Part shown: piece after piece, positions 1 to 11,987 of the stretch | How positions within the stretch are numbered: the stretch's first letter is position 1 | Layout of the letters: each line of letters opens with the position of its first letter | Assembly: GCA_018907035.1 (NCBI GenBank) | Contig: JACCIC010000001.1 | Coordinates: 4,570,001 to 4,634,000 of the forward strand | DNA: 64,000 bases | Source: Sycobia sp. Sy_11 | Lineage: Eukaryota; Arthropoda; Insecta; Hymenoptera; Epichrysomallidae | Reading direction: 5' to 3' | The notes under the pieces: model-generated | The model's database searches: none | What the model saw: only the letters and a program-made list of their open reading frames with translations | What the model was told of the DNA's origin: nothing | Program-made: the position numbers and the translations under genes

Positions 1-536
1 GACTGACATTTATTTAGTGATTGAGTCGAATATGTTCAATACATGCTCAATATAATATTGATATATTATTTATTGGAAAATTCTTCGTACTTATATAGCA
101 AGAGGAGTGACTTGACACAATGGGCGTGTGTTATCCATATATTTATCTAGTAAGTACTGAAAATTTTATAATGGTTTTTCAGAAATCAATTCTCATATGA
201 ATTTGCATATATGGTACACTCTTATCAGAGATATATTGTTTTTATTAAAGAATTTATTAAATCGTCAACGAGGGAGTAGAGTAAAGCGTGTCACGGAATT
301 TTCAATTTTCCAACGACTTAGGGAAGTTCGACGGCAATACGGATGGATCAAAATCAACAGATTGAAATAATACACGTGAGTGGGCGGGAAGGAAGTGGAG
401 AAAAAAGGGTCCGAAGGGTACCGACCAAATGTCTGCTCCGTAAAGGTGACGCGAAATATAGGCGAAAGTTTATTGTGTGCAGCCCCTCCCCCTGAACCGC
501 AGTCCTCCTGTCTGCCGCTAGCGAGAAAATTTGTTG

Positions 537-540
<4 letters not shown>
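1..540. other. Non-coding flank, AT-rich then mixed
   Basis: No exon, RNA gene or transposon signature was recognised. The first 250 bases are AT-rich; from about 280 the composition becomes more even and leads into the CT repeat. The apparent long open frame from about 380 to 1030 on the plus strand has no recognisable domain and runs straight through a CT repeat and an AT repeat, so it is not treated as a gene. Confidence 0.6.

Positions 541-571
<31 letters not shown>
541..571. repeat. (CT)n microsatellite
   Basis: Uninterrupted alternating CT over about 31 bases, followed by a short imperfect CT/TA continuation. It is one of about ten GA/CT arrays in the window, most of which sit next to CpG-richer sequence. 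Confidence 0.95.
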
Positions 572-576
<5 letters not shown>

Positions 577-760
577 TCTCTCTCTATCTATATATCTCAT
601 TCTCCGTCTCTTGCTTCGGGACATCATATACTACGTCGGAACGGAGTCGCGCTGTCCCTGTGTAGTATATACTCTTGGGAATCGAGGACTATATACGCTG
701 GATCCTGCCGAACGTTTACTTTTTTTAATATACCGAAGTATCCCCATAAATTTTTGGATA

Positions 761-797
761 TTATATATATATATAGATATATATATATATATATCTA

Positions 798-848
<51 letters not shown>
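761..848. repeat. (AT)n microsatellite with a few ATCT interruptions
   Basis: About 88 bases of nearly pure alternating AT, interrupted only by a few AGAT/ATCT steps near 775 and 794-801. Being self-complementary it can extrude as a cruciform and is expected to be length-variable. Confidence 0.95.
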
Positions 849-851
<3 letters not shown>

Positions 852-1492
852 CGTCGTTAGGTACATGTATATCTTATCGGATAATCCCCTTGTATTTCAG
901 CGTAATTTTGTTTTTTCAGCGCTTTGAAAGAAACTTCGCCACGTACAAATTGGTTCATACGAATTGCCTATCAGCACCTTATAAATATTTCCATTTTTAT
1001 TTATTGGCAAAACAATATGAAAGTCTTTAGACAGATTGACTATCCCACAGAAATAAAAGGAGAAATTTCTTTTTGAAATATATGCGTTACGGTAACAGTG
1101 GTAAACGGTATATAACCTGTCTCTAAGTAGACGATTATTAAAATTTGGTTATAAATGCTAAATTTTGTATCTTGAAGTTTTTTTTATAAAAGAATTTTCA
1201 TTTTTTTTTTTCTTAATAATATGAAGCTCTGACTTATGAAACAATAGAATTTTGCAGTTTGAGGTAACATCAAACGAAATATAGACAAGAAACCACAATG
1301 AAAAATATTATTTATACGTAAAACTACTCGCACTTGTCAAATAAAAAATGAAAATTTGAAAATATTTCATAAAAATTTTGACGTAACTATGTCAATCATT
1401 AAAGCATTAATATTGACATAAAATTAGTTTAAAAAATTTAAGCAAGATTATCGCTTAGAATTAAAAATTTTACTTGTGTCGACTTTTCCGAA
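849..1492. other. AT-rich unique sequence, nothing recognised
   Basis: Very AT-rich DNA with dense stop codons in all frames. No exon, RNA gene or terminal repeat was recognised before the MITE begins. Confidence 0.6.
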
Positions 1493-1855
1493 TTAAATTA
1501 ATAAATATTTTTATCGGTCTTACAGTCTTTAGAATATAATATATTACCTAAAATAATGATAGTCAGACTGTCCTTGTTTATATTCACCCCCGTAGAATCG
1601 GAAATAAAACTTATTACTACAATAAATTAGACTAAAAATCAAAAATACAAATAAAATAAAATTAATAATAAAATAAAAATATTAATAAAATAAAAATAAT
1701 AAAAATAATAAGCTATATCCTATGTTATCAAAGGATAACCTGACTGCCCCCACCGTCTTAAATTTAGAATCTGCTTGGTGTCCGACGATTCGAACCGCTA
1801 CGGTTCATCCCTAGGAACTAAACTGTAAGACCGATAAAAATATTTATTAATTTAA
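1493..1855. mobile_element. MITE copy A with perfect 34 bp terminal inverted repeats
   Basis: Bases 1493-1526 are the exact reverse complement of 1822-1855 (34 of 34), enclosing a 363 bp element with no coding capacity. The interior holds an A-rich TAATAAAATAA-type tract (about 1650-1710) and short blocks shared with the copies at 15033 and 37108, for example GACTGTCCTTGTTTAT at about 1566-1581. Short size, long inverted ends and several related copies fit a miniature inverted-repeat transposable element moved by a DNA transposase supplied elsewhere. The outermost bases read TTAA on both sides, which could be a TTAA target duplication as in piggyBac-like elements, but in such AT-rich DNA that is weak. 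The superfamily is unassigned. Confidence 0.85.
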
Positions 1856-2680
1856 GATTATCGATTATCGATTGCGCCGTTAAGGTGGTTCAAATTGTTC
1901 TCGAAAATTATTCCAAATGCAGAATCTCATACGGCTTCTAATAGTATGAAAAGTATTTCATTTTTTTAATATTTCTGATATTTTTATCAATAATCATTTT
2001 ATCAAGAAAATGAGTTGATGAATTTCCCAAAATAGTAAATGAAATAAAATTAAGAAATTTTTTATAATTATAAATATAGGAACATCAAAGTGCGTATACA
2101 ATATTAATGTTAATTTTGAAACAGAATTCTGAGATACGCTTATACTCTGAATCTGTTATTTTAATTGAATACTCGATTTTCGCATCCTCACAGTGGAACT
2201 ACAAATACGCATACTTGCTTGGATTTCTATTGAAGAAACTTCAGTGAGTGTCTCTGAAACTCTGCGTGAAATTTAGTTTAATTCGAATACCTTCCCTCGT
2301 TAATTTTTAATCTATTAATTGTAAATTATCTCTTAATAGTAAATGTTTAGTTTCCTTTTTAAAGTATGCGTCTCTGCATACTCTAAGTCGCTGTTAAACA
2401 ACTCAACAAAACTTTAAAGTTAATTTCGCGGGAATGCTCGAAATTTCTAATTAAATAAATATACGAATAAGCGTGTCAACTTACATTGCCTGGAACTCTC
2501 CGTGCATCATTACTTGTTTGAATTGTCTGAAATAGAAAAAAAATATTATAAACAACGTAGTTTTATTAAGTACAGATTTTGAAGCATAATTATACTTATT
2601 ATTTAGTTAAATATAGAGTCATTAGACATATATTGTTCAGCTGCAGCGCATAATATCAACATTATACATCAGACTGACCT
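1856..2680. other. AT-rich unique sequence, nothing recognised
   Basis: No open frame of note, no repeats beyond short AT-rich motifs, and no splice-flanked coding block were seen. Confidence 0.55.
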
Positions 2681-2683
2681 TTC

Positions 2684-3400
2684 AACTTGTGGGACGAGCG
2701 ATCACCTTTTGGAGGGTGCGCGAGCACCGTAAATTTTCGGTACAGCTCTGACAAGACGGTGTCGCTATCGAGAGGGTTGCCGAAAATAACAATTGGTAAG
2801 AAACGGAAAGTCAGATACAGTGGCGTTATCGCGTCTATCCTATCCCGTCGGGAAACAGACAAGGGGCCAAACGCATTTCCGCAGTCATCCTCGCGCGGGC
2901 TATGATTAAGAGCGACGTTATACCTACGGCGCTGCCGATATTTTTCCCTTTTCCTACCGACCGTTCCGCGGCTTAACGGGAGGTCTGACTGGCGCCGGTA
3001 CTGCGGCTATTTTTAAAAGCCCCCCAGAGGTCCCGAGACAGCGAGGCTCATATCGGGGGACCTCTCTCAGGTTTCCCTCTACCCCTCGCCACCCCCCCCC
3101 CCGGAAATGCAGACTTTGACGCGCGCGGCTGTAAAAGTGTTCGGAAGTCCCCGAGGGTATTCCTCCAGCGATGGGGCGCGAGATCATTCGGGGACGGATC
3201 GCGAGGCGGTGGGTTAGCTCTTACAACGCTCTTCATCTTCCGACCTCCTCCGTTTTTTGTTTTCTTTTTTTCTGTTTGCTTTTTATTAGACCGCTTGGAG
3301 GATATTTCTCCAAGGATAGATCGCAGCGGAACGTGTGTTTTTCGAGGTGCGCGGTGTTCAGTGGAGATTGTAATGATGATGGCGGCTTTTCGTAGGACTG
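2684..3400. other. GC/CpG-rich island
   Basis: Composition shifts sharply from the AT-rich surroundings to CpG-rich sequence over roughly 700 bases. It contains an 11-base C run at 3092-3102. Short open frames occur on both strands at once, as expected from fewer AT-rich stop codons, and none has a recognisable domain. The island could be a promoter, an enhancer or an unmethylated remnant; the sequence alone does not decide. Confidence 0.5.
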
Positions 3401-5490
3401 ACTTTTAATTCGATTAAGAGCTTGATTTAAATCAGTGGATTTTTTCAAGTCAGTCAGGTGTGAATTTGAAATGACGCGGATTGAATGGTGCGAAAAAATC
3501 AAAACATGAAATAATTAATTTACATTATAAGATTATACGTGGTCCCTGTAGTTTCATCTATAAATTTACTCAAACAGCTGGATGGGTGCACCTCCGCTTT
3601 TCGTAAATTTGACGAAATTTTCATGAAGTTGTACAAATCAACTGCGCTTTCAGTTTCAATAGAAATGATTATATAAATAAAGCCTTTTATAAACGGTACA
3701 TAATCAAGCAGCAAATAATGATAGAAATATTTTATTTTAAATTCCTTCGAAAATAATTCCTATGCGTTATTTATATTTGTAGAATTATTAACAAAGCGAA
3801 TTTCAAATCTATTTTTAATTCCCGGAACGAATGGCATTCCAATCAACTATTTGGATAAATTCCTGAGTAAAACAGAGTGCGCGTTATAAAAGTTAATGTC
3901 GAAGGTATTTTGGCATCTCTACGTGGAACAGTAATGTTTTTAAGTTTTTACAATTATACGAAAATTTCACTTAGGAAAGCGATAAATTGCATAGATAAAA
4001 AATAGTGCGAAGCGATAGAATAGTAGAAATCCTTATGCAAAGTTTCAAAGAATATTGTGTTTCAGTAATATTAGCTTTCATCTGTCGATTGTTGAACTAT
4101 AATATAATATATTTATAAATAAAATCAAAAAGAAAATTTGGTCGATTTAACAAATAGTATTTAACCCGTTATAGATTGACTAAATTAAATCTTGATTAAA
4201 TAGTTTAAAAAGTCATTAAATTAATATTTATTATGTTATACATTATTTCAATATAATACATTTCGAAACATTTTCGACCCTTTTACAGACAATTTTGAAT
4301 CTGAATTTCTGATATTTCAATAATGATAAATCAGAGGGTTTTGTTTACTCTGTGTGCATTCTCTCGAGCTTTGAAGTAAAGTTACGTGAAACGGAATGGA
4401 GAAAACATTTATTGAGAAACTTTTCACTCGCTCATTTTAAAATATCGTGCATTTAGTTAATTAAAAAGTCGGCATACTACACTTCAATCGTTACAAAGTA
4501 GCAGATACAAACGGTCTAGATTGCTTGGAATAATTAATTGAATATAGATTTCAAAAAACTTTCGATGACAATATGGTACAATTTTTGACTGACTAAAAGT
4601 TGTCATAATTTATTGCCATTTTGCATAACATAATTAACTATTCGAATTTAAAGTTTAGTAAATATTTCGTGAATTAATTATTAAACTAATTTTTTATTAA
4701 ATAAAAAATGTTTCACATAATGCAGATTAAAATATTAAGTTCATTAGTAAATTAATTTCATTTACCTGTTTAGTAGTTTAGTACAAATTATTTCGTTTAA
4801 TTTCACTACTCATACTTTGCTCACATTGAGAAAATGATCTTTGGAAATTAATTATTTATAAAGAGGAAGTATCAGTAAAAATACGCTGGTACTACTTACT
4901 TGACTTAAATCCAATGCTAATACGTTACTAGTATTTATAATACGGTGTGCGCCAATTTACTTATAGAACATATGACTGATTATAGGCAAAATACACTACT
5001 GATTTTGTATATGTTTACTGCTGATTGAATACTTATTCATAATGACGTTGTACAAATCAACAAGATCTTCCGTTTTTTTTTTTATATTTCTAACACAAGT
5101 GTACCTTAGTTAGTATCCAAAGATAAATATCTGTTTATAATATATTATTTATGATTATATATTTATCCATAGATAAATATCACTAGAGGATTACCCAAAC
5201 TACAATAGTTATCATTTTCTGTAAAATTACTTTCTGGTACAAATAGCGCTCTTAGCGAGGCTCTTAGCCACTCACATAATACTTTTTCTAAGAACTCTTA
5301 TAAATGGGACATGCTAGCCGCTAAAAGTCATATCACCAAAGTATACTAATTTAAATCAATTCTGGTCACAGCAGCGAAGTAACCACTACATCATTCACAT
5401 AAGTATACTATGTCGTACTTTTAAAAATTTCTCTAAAAAATCCATAATTATCATTCCACTAAAATGTGCTCTAATGTTTGTACATAAACT
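3401..5490. other. AT-rich unique sequence, nothing recognised
   Basis: About 2 kb of AT-rich DNA with frequent stops in all frames. No transposon termini, RNA genes or coding blocks were recognised. Confidence 0.55.
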
Positions 5491-5497
5491 TAAACTT

Positions 5498-5625
5498 TCC
5501 ACGCCCAGTCCTGGCGGGCAGTTGCGCAATATATCACTGACGCTGGGCGGTGCGTGTGGGGGGGGGGGCAAACTATGAGCCAGCCTGTTATACGGAACAC
5601 ACCGCGCTGTTTTACTACGAGCCAG
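5498..5625. other. Small GC-rich patch with an 11-base G run
   Basis: An isolated patch of about 130 bases of high GC in AT-rich DNA. It holds G11 at 5558-5568 and a short inverted repeat (CGCCCAG near 5502 and CTGGGCG near 5543). No coding or RNA family was recognised. It may be a fragment of an unidentified repeat. Confidence 0.4.
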
Positions 5626-6261
5626 CATGAACCAGAAATTATTTATCATTTTATGAAAAAAATGGCGAAGGGTGTTATTGTAAATAGGAAAAGTGGTTTA
5701 TGATATTGTAGATATAACGGATAATTCATTTATTAAAGGGTGCAGAAGCCGGCTGAAGATAATTAAGCCCCGCCAACAGTCCGATTGTGTTTGAAGCAGG
5801 CTTGACGAAGTGTACTAAACAGCCCGCTTATATAATTAAAAATCAATCCATTCGCACCAGTGATTTTTCTCGCTCTAGGATAAAATTAACTCAGAAGCTT
5901 TACAATGTACACAAAATAATCGAGTTTTTAGTTTTATGACCATTGTCCATAGGAAAGAGCAGTTTAGCGGATGTTAATAGATATCTTTGATAATGCAGAC
6001 TTTAAATATCGATCGAAATGCAATATTGAATTTTCAGAATATTTCTGATAATTGAAATATGATTTTATTAAAAGACTGTTTAAACCAGTATTTTTTTTTA
6101 ACAGTTTTAACCAACATTTGAATCTTTATATTGACAAACATATGCTTTTCAAATATTATAGGTTGTTTATGACTTGAGAAAACATAATCTCTTAACCTCT
6201 TTCGTAAACCTCAAAATTTGCCGAAGTATTCGGTCACCTTGTTTGTGAAGCCGTATAAACT

Positions 6262-6615
6262 CTATTTTATAGGAAAATCTTCGATTTTCCAGTCACGGCA
6301 CGAATAAAATGTATACTTGCATACACCTCCTAGTGGCTTGAAGTAAAAGTTCGTTCTCGAAAACTTGTTTACGTCAGTCAATCCAAGCTCTTCAGTTTGT
6401 TTGTTTTTTAACACAATATTCATATATAAAGCAATAACTGCTTTATGATCCATAAAACCATATATCCCTTTCATATCTAATTTACAGTATTCATTATAAT
6501 TATCATAAATATTTGACAATATTTTCGAGCCGCTTTTTATATGGAACGTATCGAAGTTCAACGAATGGAAAAAGACAATGCATTCAATTTTCTTCGTGCC
6601 ATATAAAGTATACAA
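6262..6615 (-). other. Open frame of about 117 codons, unknown, possibly chance
   Basis: A minus-strand frame open for 117 codons in locally AT-rich DNA. The first codon of the frame is TTG; the first true ATG comes much later, at the short motif MKGIYGFM. I recognise no family, signal peptide or membrane segment. It could be a piece of a decayed mobile element or a chance opening. Listed only because an opening this long is less usual in AT-rich DNA than in the GC islands. Confidence 0.12.
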
Positions 6616-7820
6616 AAATTACAACTTGAATGTAAATTCATTAAATTCTTTTACTTTTTTCTAATAATATTTCTCGCAATGTTTCAAATACGCAAATAGC
6701 TTAAATAGATCCAAATATCTAAATCATCTTTCGCCGAAATAGAAAGTAACAATAACTTTAATTTAAGCTTGCGTACAGACATGCTCATGTCTTATGCAAA
6801 AATATTTAATATATTTAGTACAAATAAGACTGGTCAATACTTATCTTATTTAAATATAATAACATAAGAGTTAAGTGCAAAAATTAGAAAAATTAAAAGT
6901 TTAAGTTTAAAATAATTAAACCTACAGTTTATTATATAAGGAATAAAGTGCAAATTTACAAAACATGGAAATATTAAATATAATATATAATAAACTAATG
7001 CTAGCGCGCGGAAGGTAAATTATGTATGCATACGATATACTTAATATTGTATATACTACAAATATTTGCTGTATAATGTATATTTTGATATAGAGAAATG
7101 GGAAGGACGATTGGGTATACAACAAAAGCCGCAGTAATTAAATGATCTTTATTTTTATTAGTAGCATTGTTCTGGAAAACTAAAAGTATTGGATCAAAAA
7201 TTTATAGGATATAAAGAGTATCTTTATATATACACAAAATTGTTCAATACACAATGATTGTTATAGATTCGTCATTGGCACTACAGAAATACAGTTTGTC
7301 CCAATTTGTTATAATTTATTTATTATATATTTTATTTTATATTAAGAATTGATAATAAATAATTTTTATAATTAGCACATCAAGCAAATATAATTCTATA
7401 AAATTTCAACAGAATCGATTATAAGAGCTTTCCAGAAATGAAAATAAAAAAAAATTCATATTAGTAATTAACATATTGACATGTCTGACGCGAAATGCAA
7501 TGCCAGCATGTTGCGAAAAAGAAATTACTATGAAAAATGTGTAGAATGATTTGTAAACATAAGTAAGTAACAATTTTTGATGAAGTTAAATAAACTTATT
7601 TTGTAAATAAACTTGTTTTTAATTGTATCCAATTTTTATAACTTATTTAAATATATAGAAAATAATTGATAATATTCAGAAACGTAAAACACGTTTTAAA
7701 TATTTATTGTATCATATTTTCATTTTGTAAAATTAAATGTGCATTTCCTAGCAATCGGTTAGCTAGAAATTCTTTACAATTGTAATTAGACGGAAATTCT
7801 ATCGCATTATCAATATTAAT
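6616..7820. other. AT-rich unique sequence, nothing recognised
   Basis: Low-complexity AT-rich sequence with many short A and T runs. No gene or repeat family was recognised. Confidence 0.55.
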
Positions 7821-7822
7821 AT

Positions 7823-7885
7823 GCCGGTAAGGGACGAGAAAGTAATGACGACAATGGCGTTATCATTACTTTAGTCCCTCTAGGC
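7823..7885. repeat. Imperfect inverted repeat (hairpin)
   Basis: Bases 7839-7848 pair with 7863-7872 (10 bp). After a small internal loop, 7830-7835 pair with 7874-7879 (6 bp), and GCC at 7823-7825 pairs with GGC at 7883-7885. The terminal loop is 14 bases. The fold is shorter than a typical animal pre-miRNA stem, so it is reported as a structure and not as an RNA gene. Confidence 0.5.
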
Positions 7886-8859
7886 TTTGTCAAAAACTAA
7901 ATATAGCATATAATCAGGTATAGAACGAGCGCACCGACCGGGAGACCGCGCAAAATGTCGCGAAAAGAGGAATAAAATTTTCATACGGGGCGCATTAAAA
8001 TACGTGAAAATGGCAGGACGATTATTCGAACAGAAGTTTGCCATCGATGCACAAATACTTTTCGTCAATCTCTTTATTTGGAATTTCGAGCTTTTAGAAA
8101 ATCGTTGACCGTCTCGTTAACCGCGTAATATGTACGCCTCCTGTGAGTATAGTTTCGAATTCTCTGTATTCATTGTTATCCAGAATTTTGCATATGTCCA
8201 GTTACTCGATTTCAAAACTCTCCCGCAATTCAGGCCGGGGATCATTTGCCCCCAACAATAATCAGAGATTGGGTCTGTATAAGGAAAAACATATGCACGC
8301 CATCTAATAAAAATATACAAATCACATTTGGACTTCATCGTTTCTTAAATTACTTTTCGAAAATACTCCAAATTCCAACGAGCAATTATTTATTTCATTA
8401 ATTTTTGGAGAATAATCGCCCTTACGAAGCTAAAGAAATAAAAGTGCATTATATTTAAAAAACACTGATTGATCATAGGATGTAAGTGCAATGGAATGTT
8501 CTGAATTAATGCATTGCGACTAAAAAACATAAATTTTATATTTGTTAGTATACCACTTTGAAATATCTTAATACCATCTGAAGTATTGATTATCTGATAT
8601 ACACTATATACACTATCAATACTGATCTAAATAACTTTGTACATAAAAGTCAATAATACTTTAATTAACAAAAAATTATTTATTGGAGATAATGTTCTAA
8701 ACAATTTAGAACATTTTTTTATTAATAAAAATCAACATACGCGTTTCCGAGTGATTATATATAGTGGATTCAATGCAATGAAATGCATTAAAATGCAATA
8801 AAATTCATTTGTTTTAATCCTCTGTCTCTTCAGATTGGACACGCGAGATTCACCGTTTT
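7886..8859. other. Mixed-composition sequence, nothing recognised
   Basis: A mildly GC-richer stretch (about 7900-8330) followed by AT-rich DNA. Short open frames on the minus strand (7880-8068, 8117-8338) show no recognisable motifs. Confidence 0.45.
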
Positions 8860-9097
8860 CCCCGAAAGCGCAGTCGATCTTTTCGCCATGGCCAAATTCC
8901 TCGACTCTCCTGCTGTCTTTTTCACTTCTTAATAATGAACGGGTAAAAATCCCACACACGCGAGAGCCCAACCAATGATGAATTACTGACCAGCTTCCGT
9001 ACGTCTTTGCCCGCGGCTGAAAACCGTCACGGGACATTTATATTCATCCAGCAGCGTAGGGTGCTCGCGGAGAATACACATACAAAGAGAGACCAAA

Positions 9098-9120
9098 AGA
9101 GAGAGAGAGAGAGGGAGAGG
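9098..9120. repeat. (GA)n microsatellite
   Basis: Alternating GA with one GGG interruption, inside the CpG-rich island. Confidence 0.9.
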
Positions 9121-9286
9121 GCAAACGCCGGAGGGCGCGCACGTATTTTTCAGGCTACTACTGCGTACCAATGCGCGTCTCGGAGACGGGACTCGCCGAT
9201 GCAAAAGGTCGAAAAAGAGCCGGCGGTTGCAACTCAATAATCGTCCCCTTGGGATAGAAAGAAAGTCCGTCGGGAGAGAAAGAATT

Positions 9287-9287
<1 letters not shown>

Positions 9288-9326
<39 letters not shown>

Positions 9327-9332
9327 TCCCTC
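9288..9332. repeat. (CT)n microsatellite
   Basis: About 35 bases of pure alternating CT followed by imperfect CCCTC units to about 9332. Confidence 0.95.
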
Positions 9333-9480
9333 CTCCTTTCACTCGCTATAGGGCAAAACGAAGGCAGCGAACAGAGGGGAGAGCCCGACCAAGCAGTTTC
9401 ACTTGCTGCTTATTTTGCCGGTGCTTTTCTCCCACGTCTTTGCGCTGCTTCTCGTCTGGGAGAAGCTAAGCGTTTTCTTT

Positions 9481-11747
9481 TTCTTTCTTTTGTTTTTTTA
9501 AAGCCCTGCCATGATGTTTTTTCAAAAGACTGCGGAAAGTGTGCAAAATTTTTGCCAGATTTCTGACGCCTGCTTTGTTTTTCTAATTAGTTGGTTTGTC
9601 ATAAACATTTAACATTGCTATTAATGGATATAAATAGTGCACGATAAATCAATTGTTATCTAATGAAAGGCTAATGTCTAACGACGCATTAAAGTCGTTC
9701 GCATTAGCTCCTCAGTTATTCAAGTATTTAGAAGTATCTAAGAAATTTAAAGTATGAAGATGACATATAAAAAATATTCGTAAAATAAATGAAAAATTTA
9801 ACGTAAATTTTCAGAAAATTTATCAAAAGGTTCGAATGGAACATTTTAAAAGTACTCGTCGACAAAACTTCAAAATCACCACTCGAAGCGCAATGTTTTT
9901 ATACGTTATTTTTATACGTTTTTATACGTTAAAATACGTCAAAATCGTGGGCGCTCACCGAAAGGGGAAGCTTTCCGCCGACGCGTTAATACAGTTTTAA
10001 CCGAGCTGTTCGTTTAGCGAATGAAGAGCTTTTATCGAATCGGTCGATTTCCGTTACCGGCCAAATAGTTTACCTTCCCTGAATAAAGATCACAGCGCTT
10101 CGTATTAATTATAATCCAAAATATTCAAAGTGTCCGGTTACACGTTCTCGAGCAATCAAACGACACTTTCAAGCTGTTGCACTCGTGGATTTGCGTGGCT
10201 ATTCTGTGCATTCTCAAGCAATTTTTCGTATGCTTAATGTTAGGATCGTCGGGAAATATGTGTAAAATAATTATTCAACATATTAGAACTCTCAAAAAAC
10301 AATTAATTAGATTTTTAATCATGTGATAATTTATTAAAAAAAAATTTCAACGGAAAATATTAAAGTAACGTCGGATTATAACAGCGCCGATTAATCATTC
10401 CAACGGGAAATATCTTTTTGCTTTCACCGCATCCGTATTCGTTTTTATTGGTATTGAAAAAAAGCTTATGCATCGCATTTTTATATACTCTTGTTTTACG
10501 TTTCACTGCCTAACGATCGTAAAAAATTAAAATAGCACTTTTTGTTGCTTGCAGCGTGCGCACTACGGGTTTACCGTAAGGCGTGTGTAAAATTCATCAC
10601 GAACGCGCCATATTTCCCCTGGATTATGTATCCGTGAAGTTGTGAATAGTAATAAATTTTTGCTTTATAAGTTTATCATAATATTGTAAATGAAAGTTCT
10701 TAAGTTGTAAATGTGGGTAAAGCTCGAACGCAAGCCACAATTAGTTGCTACTAATTTGAATAGTAAAATTTCTATAGTTTTAACAACTTATTCAAAGCTA
10801 TTTCATCGAGCTGTCGGATAGAAACGTAGACGTATTCCACTGATTTTTCACGCTATTCGTATTGAAATATTCAGAAAAAAAATTCGGGCAGGATCTACGG
10901 GATTTTCATACATAGCGAGAGCTTCTATGTAAATCCCAATCAACTCTGTTGCGACCGCTTTTGTACTCGGCGTCATTAAAATAAGAGCTCTGAGCAACCC
11001 CTGGAATTTTTAAATTAAAAAATAATTTTTCTTTATACGTGCTGTCGTTGAATAAAATTTTAATATATCATAGTCGAGGATTTTTGGCGAAAATTATTTC
11101 TCGACAGGTGCACTCAACGTCGTGATTCACTCAATGGATACATTAAAAATAAAACTAACATTAATAATGTGTATCAATATAGTCGGTTCCATTTAACTAC
11201 TTTATTTATCAGATTAATAGGTTCTTAAGTTCTGTAGGTTTTATAATCGTTTATTTCGTATCACATTTAATAGAATACAAGGCAATTTGCATATTATTTC
11301 AAAATTCTGTCAAAATAGATCGCAACAAACATTTCTTATTAATTGCAGCGAAAAAAATTTAAGTATACTTAATCTATTAAGATGGTAAGCTTATAGAATT
11401 AATTTGTTTACTGTAGATGCATAATAAGAAAATATAACTTTTTTATTATGCATATATTTGTTATTTTTGTTGTAATATTGAATTATATATATATATACTT
11501 CTTATGGCATATCTTATTACATGTACTATTTCATTATTTATTACATGTATTATTTTATAGAAAGTATATGCAGTAAAGCTTAATTTTTTCAAACTTGTGG
11601 ATCTTCTTGAGAAATTAGTAGCTTTATAAAAACCTGAAGGACTGTTAATAAATATAATATGTTGAATTATATCGCTATACACTATACGTAGCTTTTAATG
11701 TATTTTAGCAATGAAGAAATTTAATTAATTAAGTAATTAATTAATTT
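9481..11747. other. AT-rich unique sequence with one short tandem motif
   Basis: No gene was recognised. Between about 9895 and 9945 the motif TTTTTATACGTTA recurs as a short degenerate tandem. The stretch from 9940 to 10220 is somewhat richer in CG than its surroundings but shows no coding pattern. Confidence 0.5.
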
Positions 11748-11987
11748 AAATTATTCCTTGAGGCCTACGATGGCTCGATCGCTAGAGCGAAGGACTAGTA
11801 ACTTGGTGATCCGAGTTCGAATCCCGGTCTCGGCCGATTGACACAAGCACCGCTGTAATAATTTACATGTGCTTTGTTTACAAACACATCGTAGACCTCC
11901 GTCGCTGATTAGCACCAATATTTGGAAGCATAAATAGAGCGACGTTAAATAACATAAAAAAAAAAAAAAAAAAAAAAATTATTCCTT
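11748..11987 (+). mobile_element. Full-length tRNA-Thr-like SINE with target-site duplication
   Basis: The element body runs from 11761 to the A run ending at 11978. Its head resembles a tRNA: an A-box-like TGGCTCGATCG at 11771-11781, CTAGTAA at 11795-11801 (an AGT anticodon-loop pattern as in tRNA-Thr), a B box AGTTCGAATCC at 11814-11824, and GGCC at both ends of the head that could be an acceptor-stem remnant. A tRNA-unrelated body follows, ending GACGTTAAATAACAT and then about 23 A. AAATTATTCCTT is duplicated at 11748-11759 and 11976-11987, the mark of LINE-machinery integration. With both Pol III boxes it could be transcribed. A second copy lies at 30500. Confidence 0.9.
11771..11824 (+). 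promoter_or_regulatory. Internal Pol III A and B boxes of the SINE
   Basis: A-box-like TGGCTCGATCG at 11771-11781 and B-box AGTTCGAATCC at 11814-11824, spaced as in tRNA genes. The B box is close to the consensus GGTTCGANTCC; the A box is recognisable but less exact. Confidence 0.65.

Larger units (their letters stand above)
8860..9480. other. CpG-rich island flanked by GA and CT arrays
   Basis: A GC-richer block with many CpG steps. It carries a GA array at about 9098-9120 and a CT array at 9288-9332, so GA-type repeats occur here in both orientations about 170 bases apart. In insects, (GA)n tracts are known binding sites for GAGA-factor-type proteins; that this island is such a site is inference. 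The overlapping open frames on both strands encode only low-complexity Arg/Glu or Leu/Ser runs across the repeats. Confidence 0.45.

Noticed and set aside
380..1030. 216-codon open frame on the plus strand
   Set aside because: It passes through a CT array and an AT array (Leu/Ser and Ile/Tyr runs) and has no domain; a product of simple repeats.
11761..11834. Functional tRNA gene for threonine
   Set aside because: The B box and anticodon-loop pattern are tRNA-like, but the anticodon stem does not pair well, a SINE body and A tail follow, and target duplications flank the unit; it is a SINE head.
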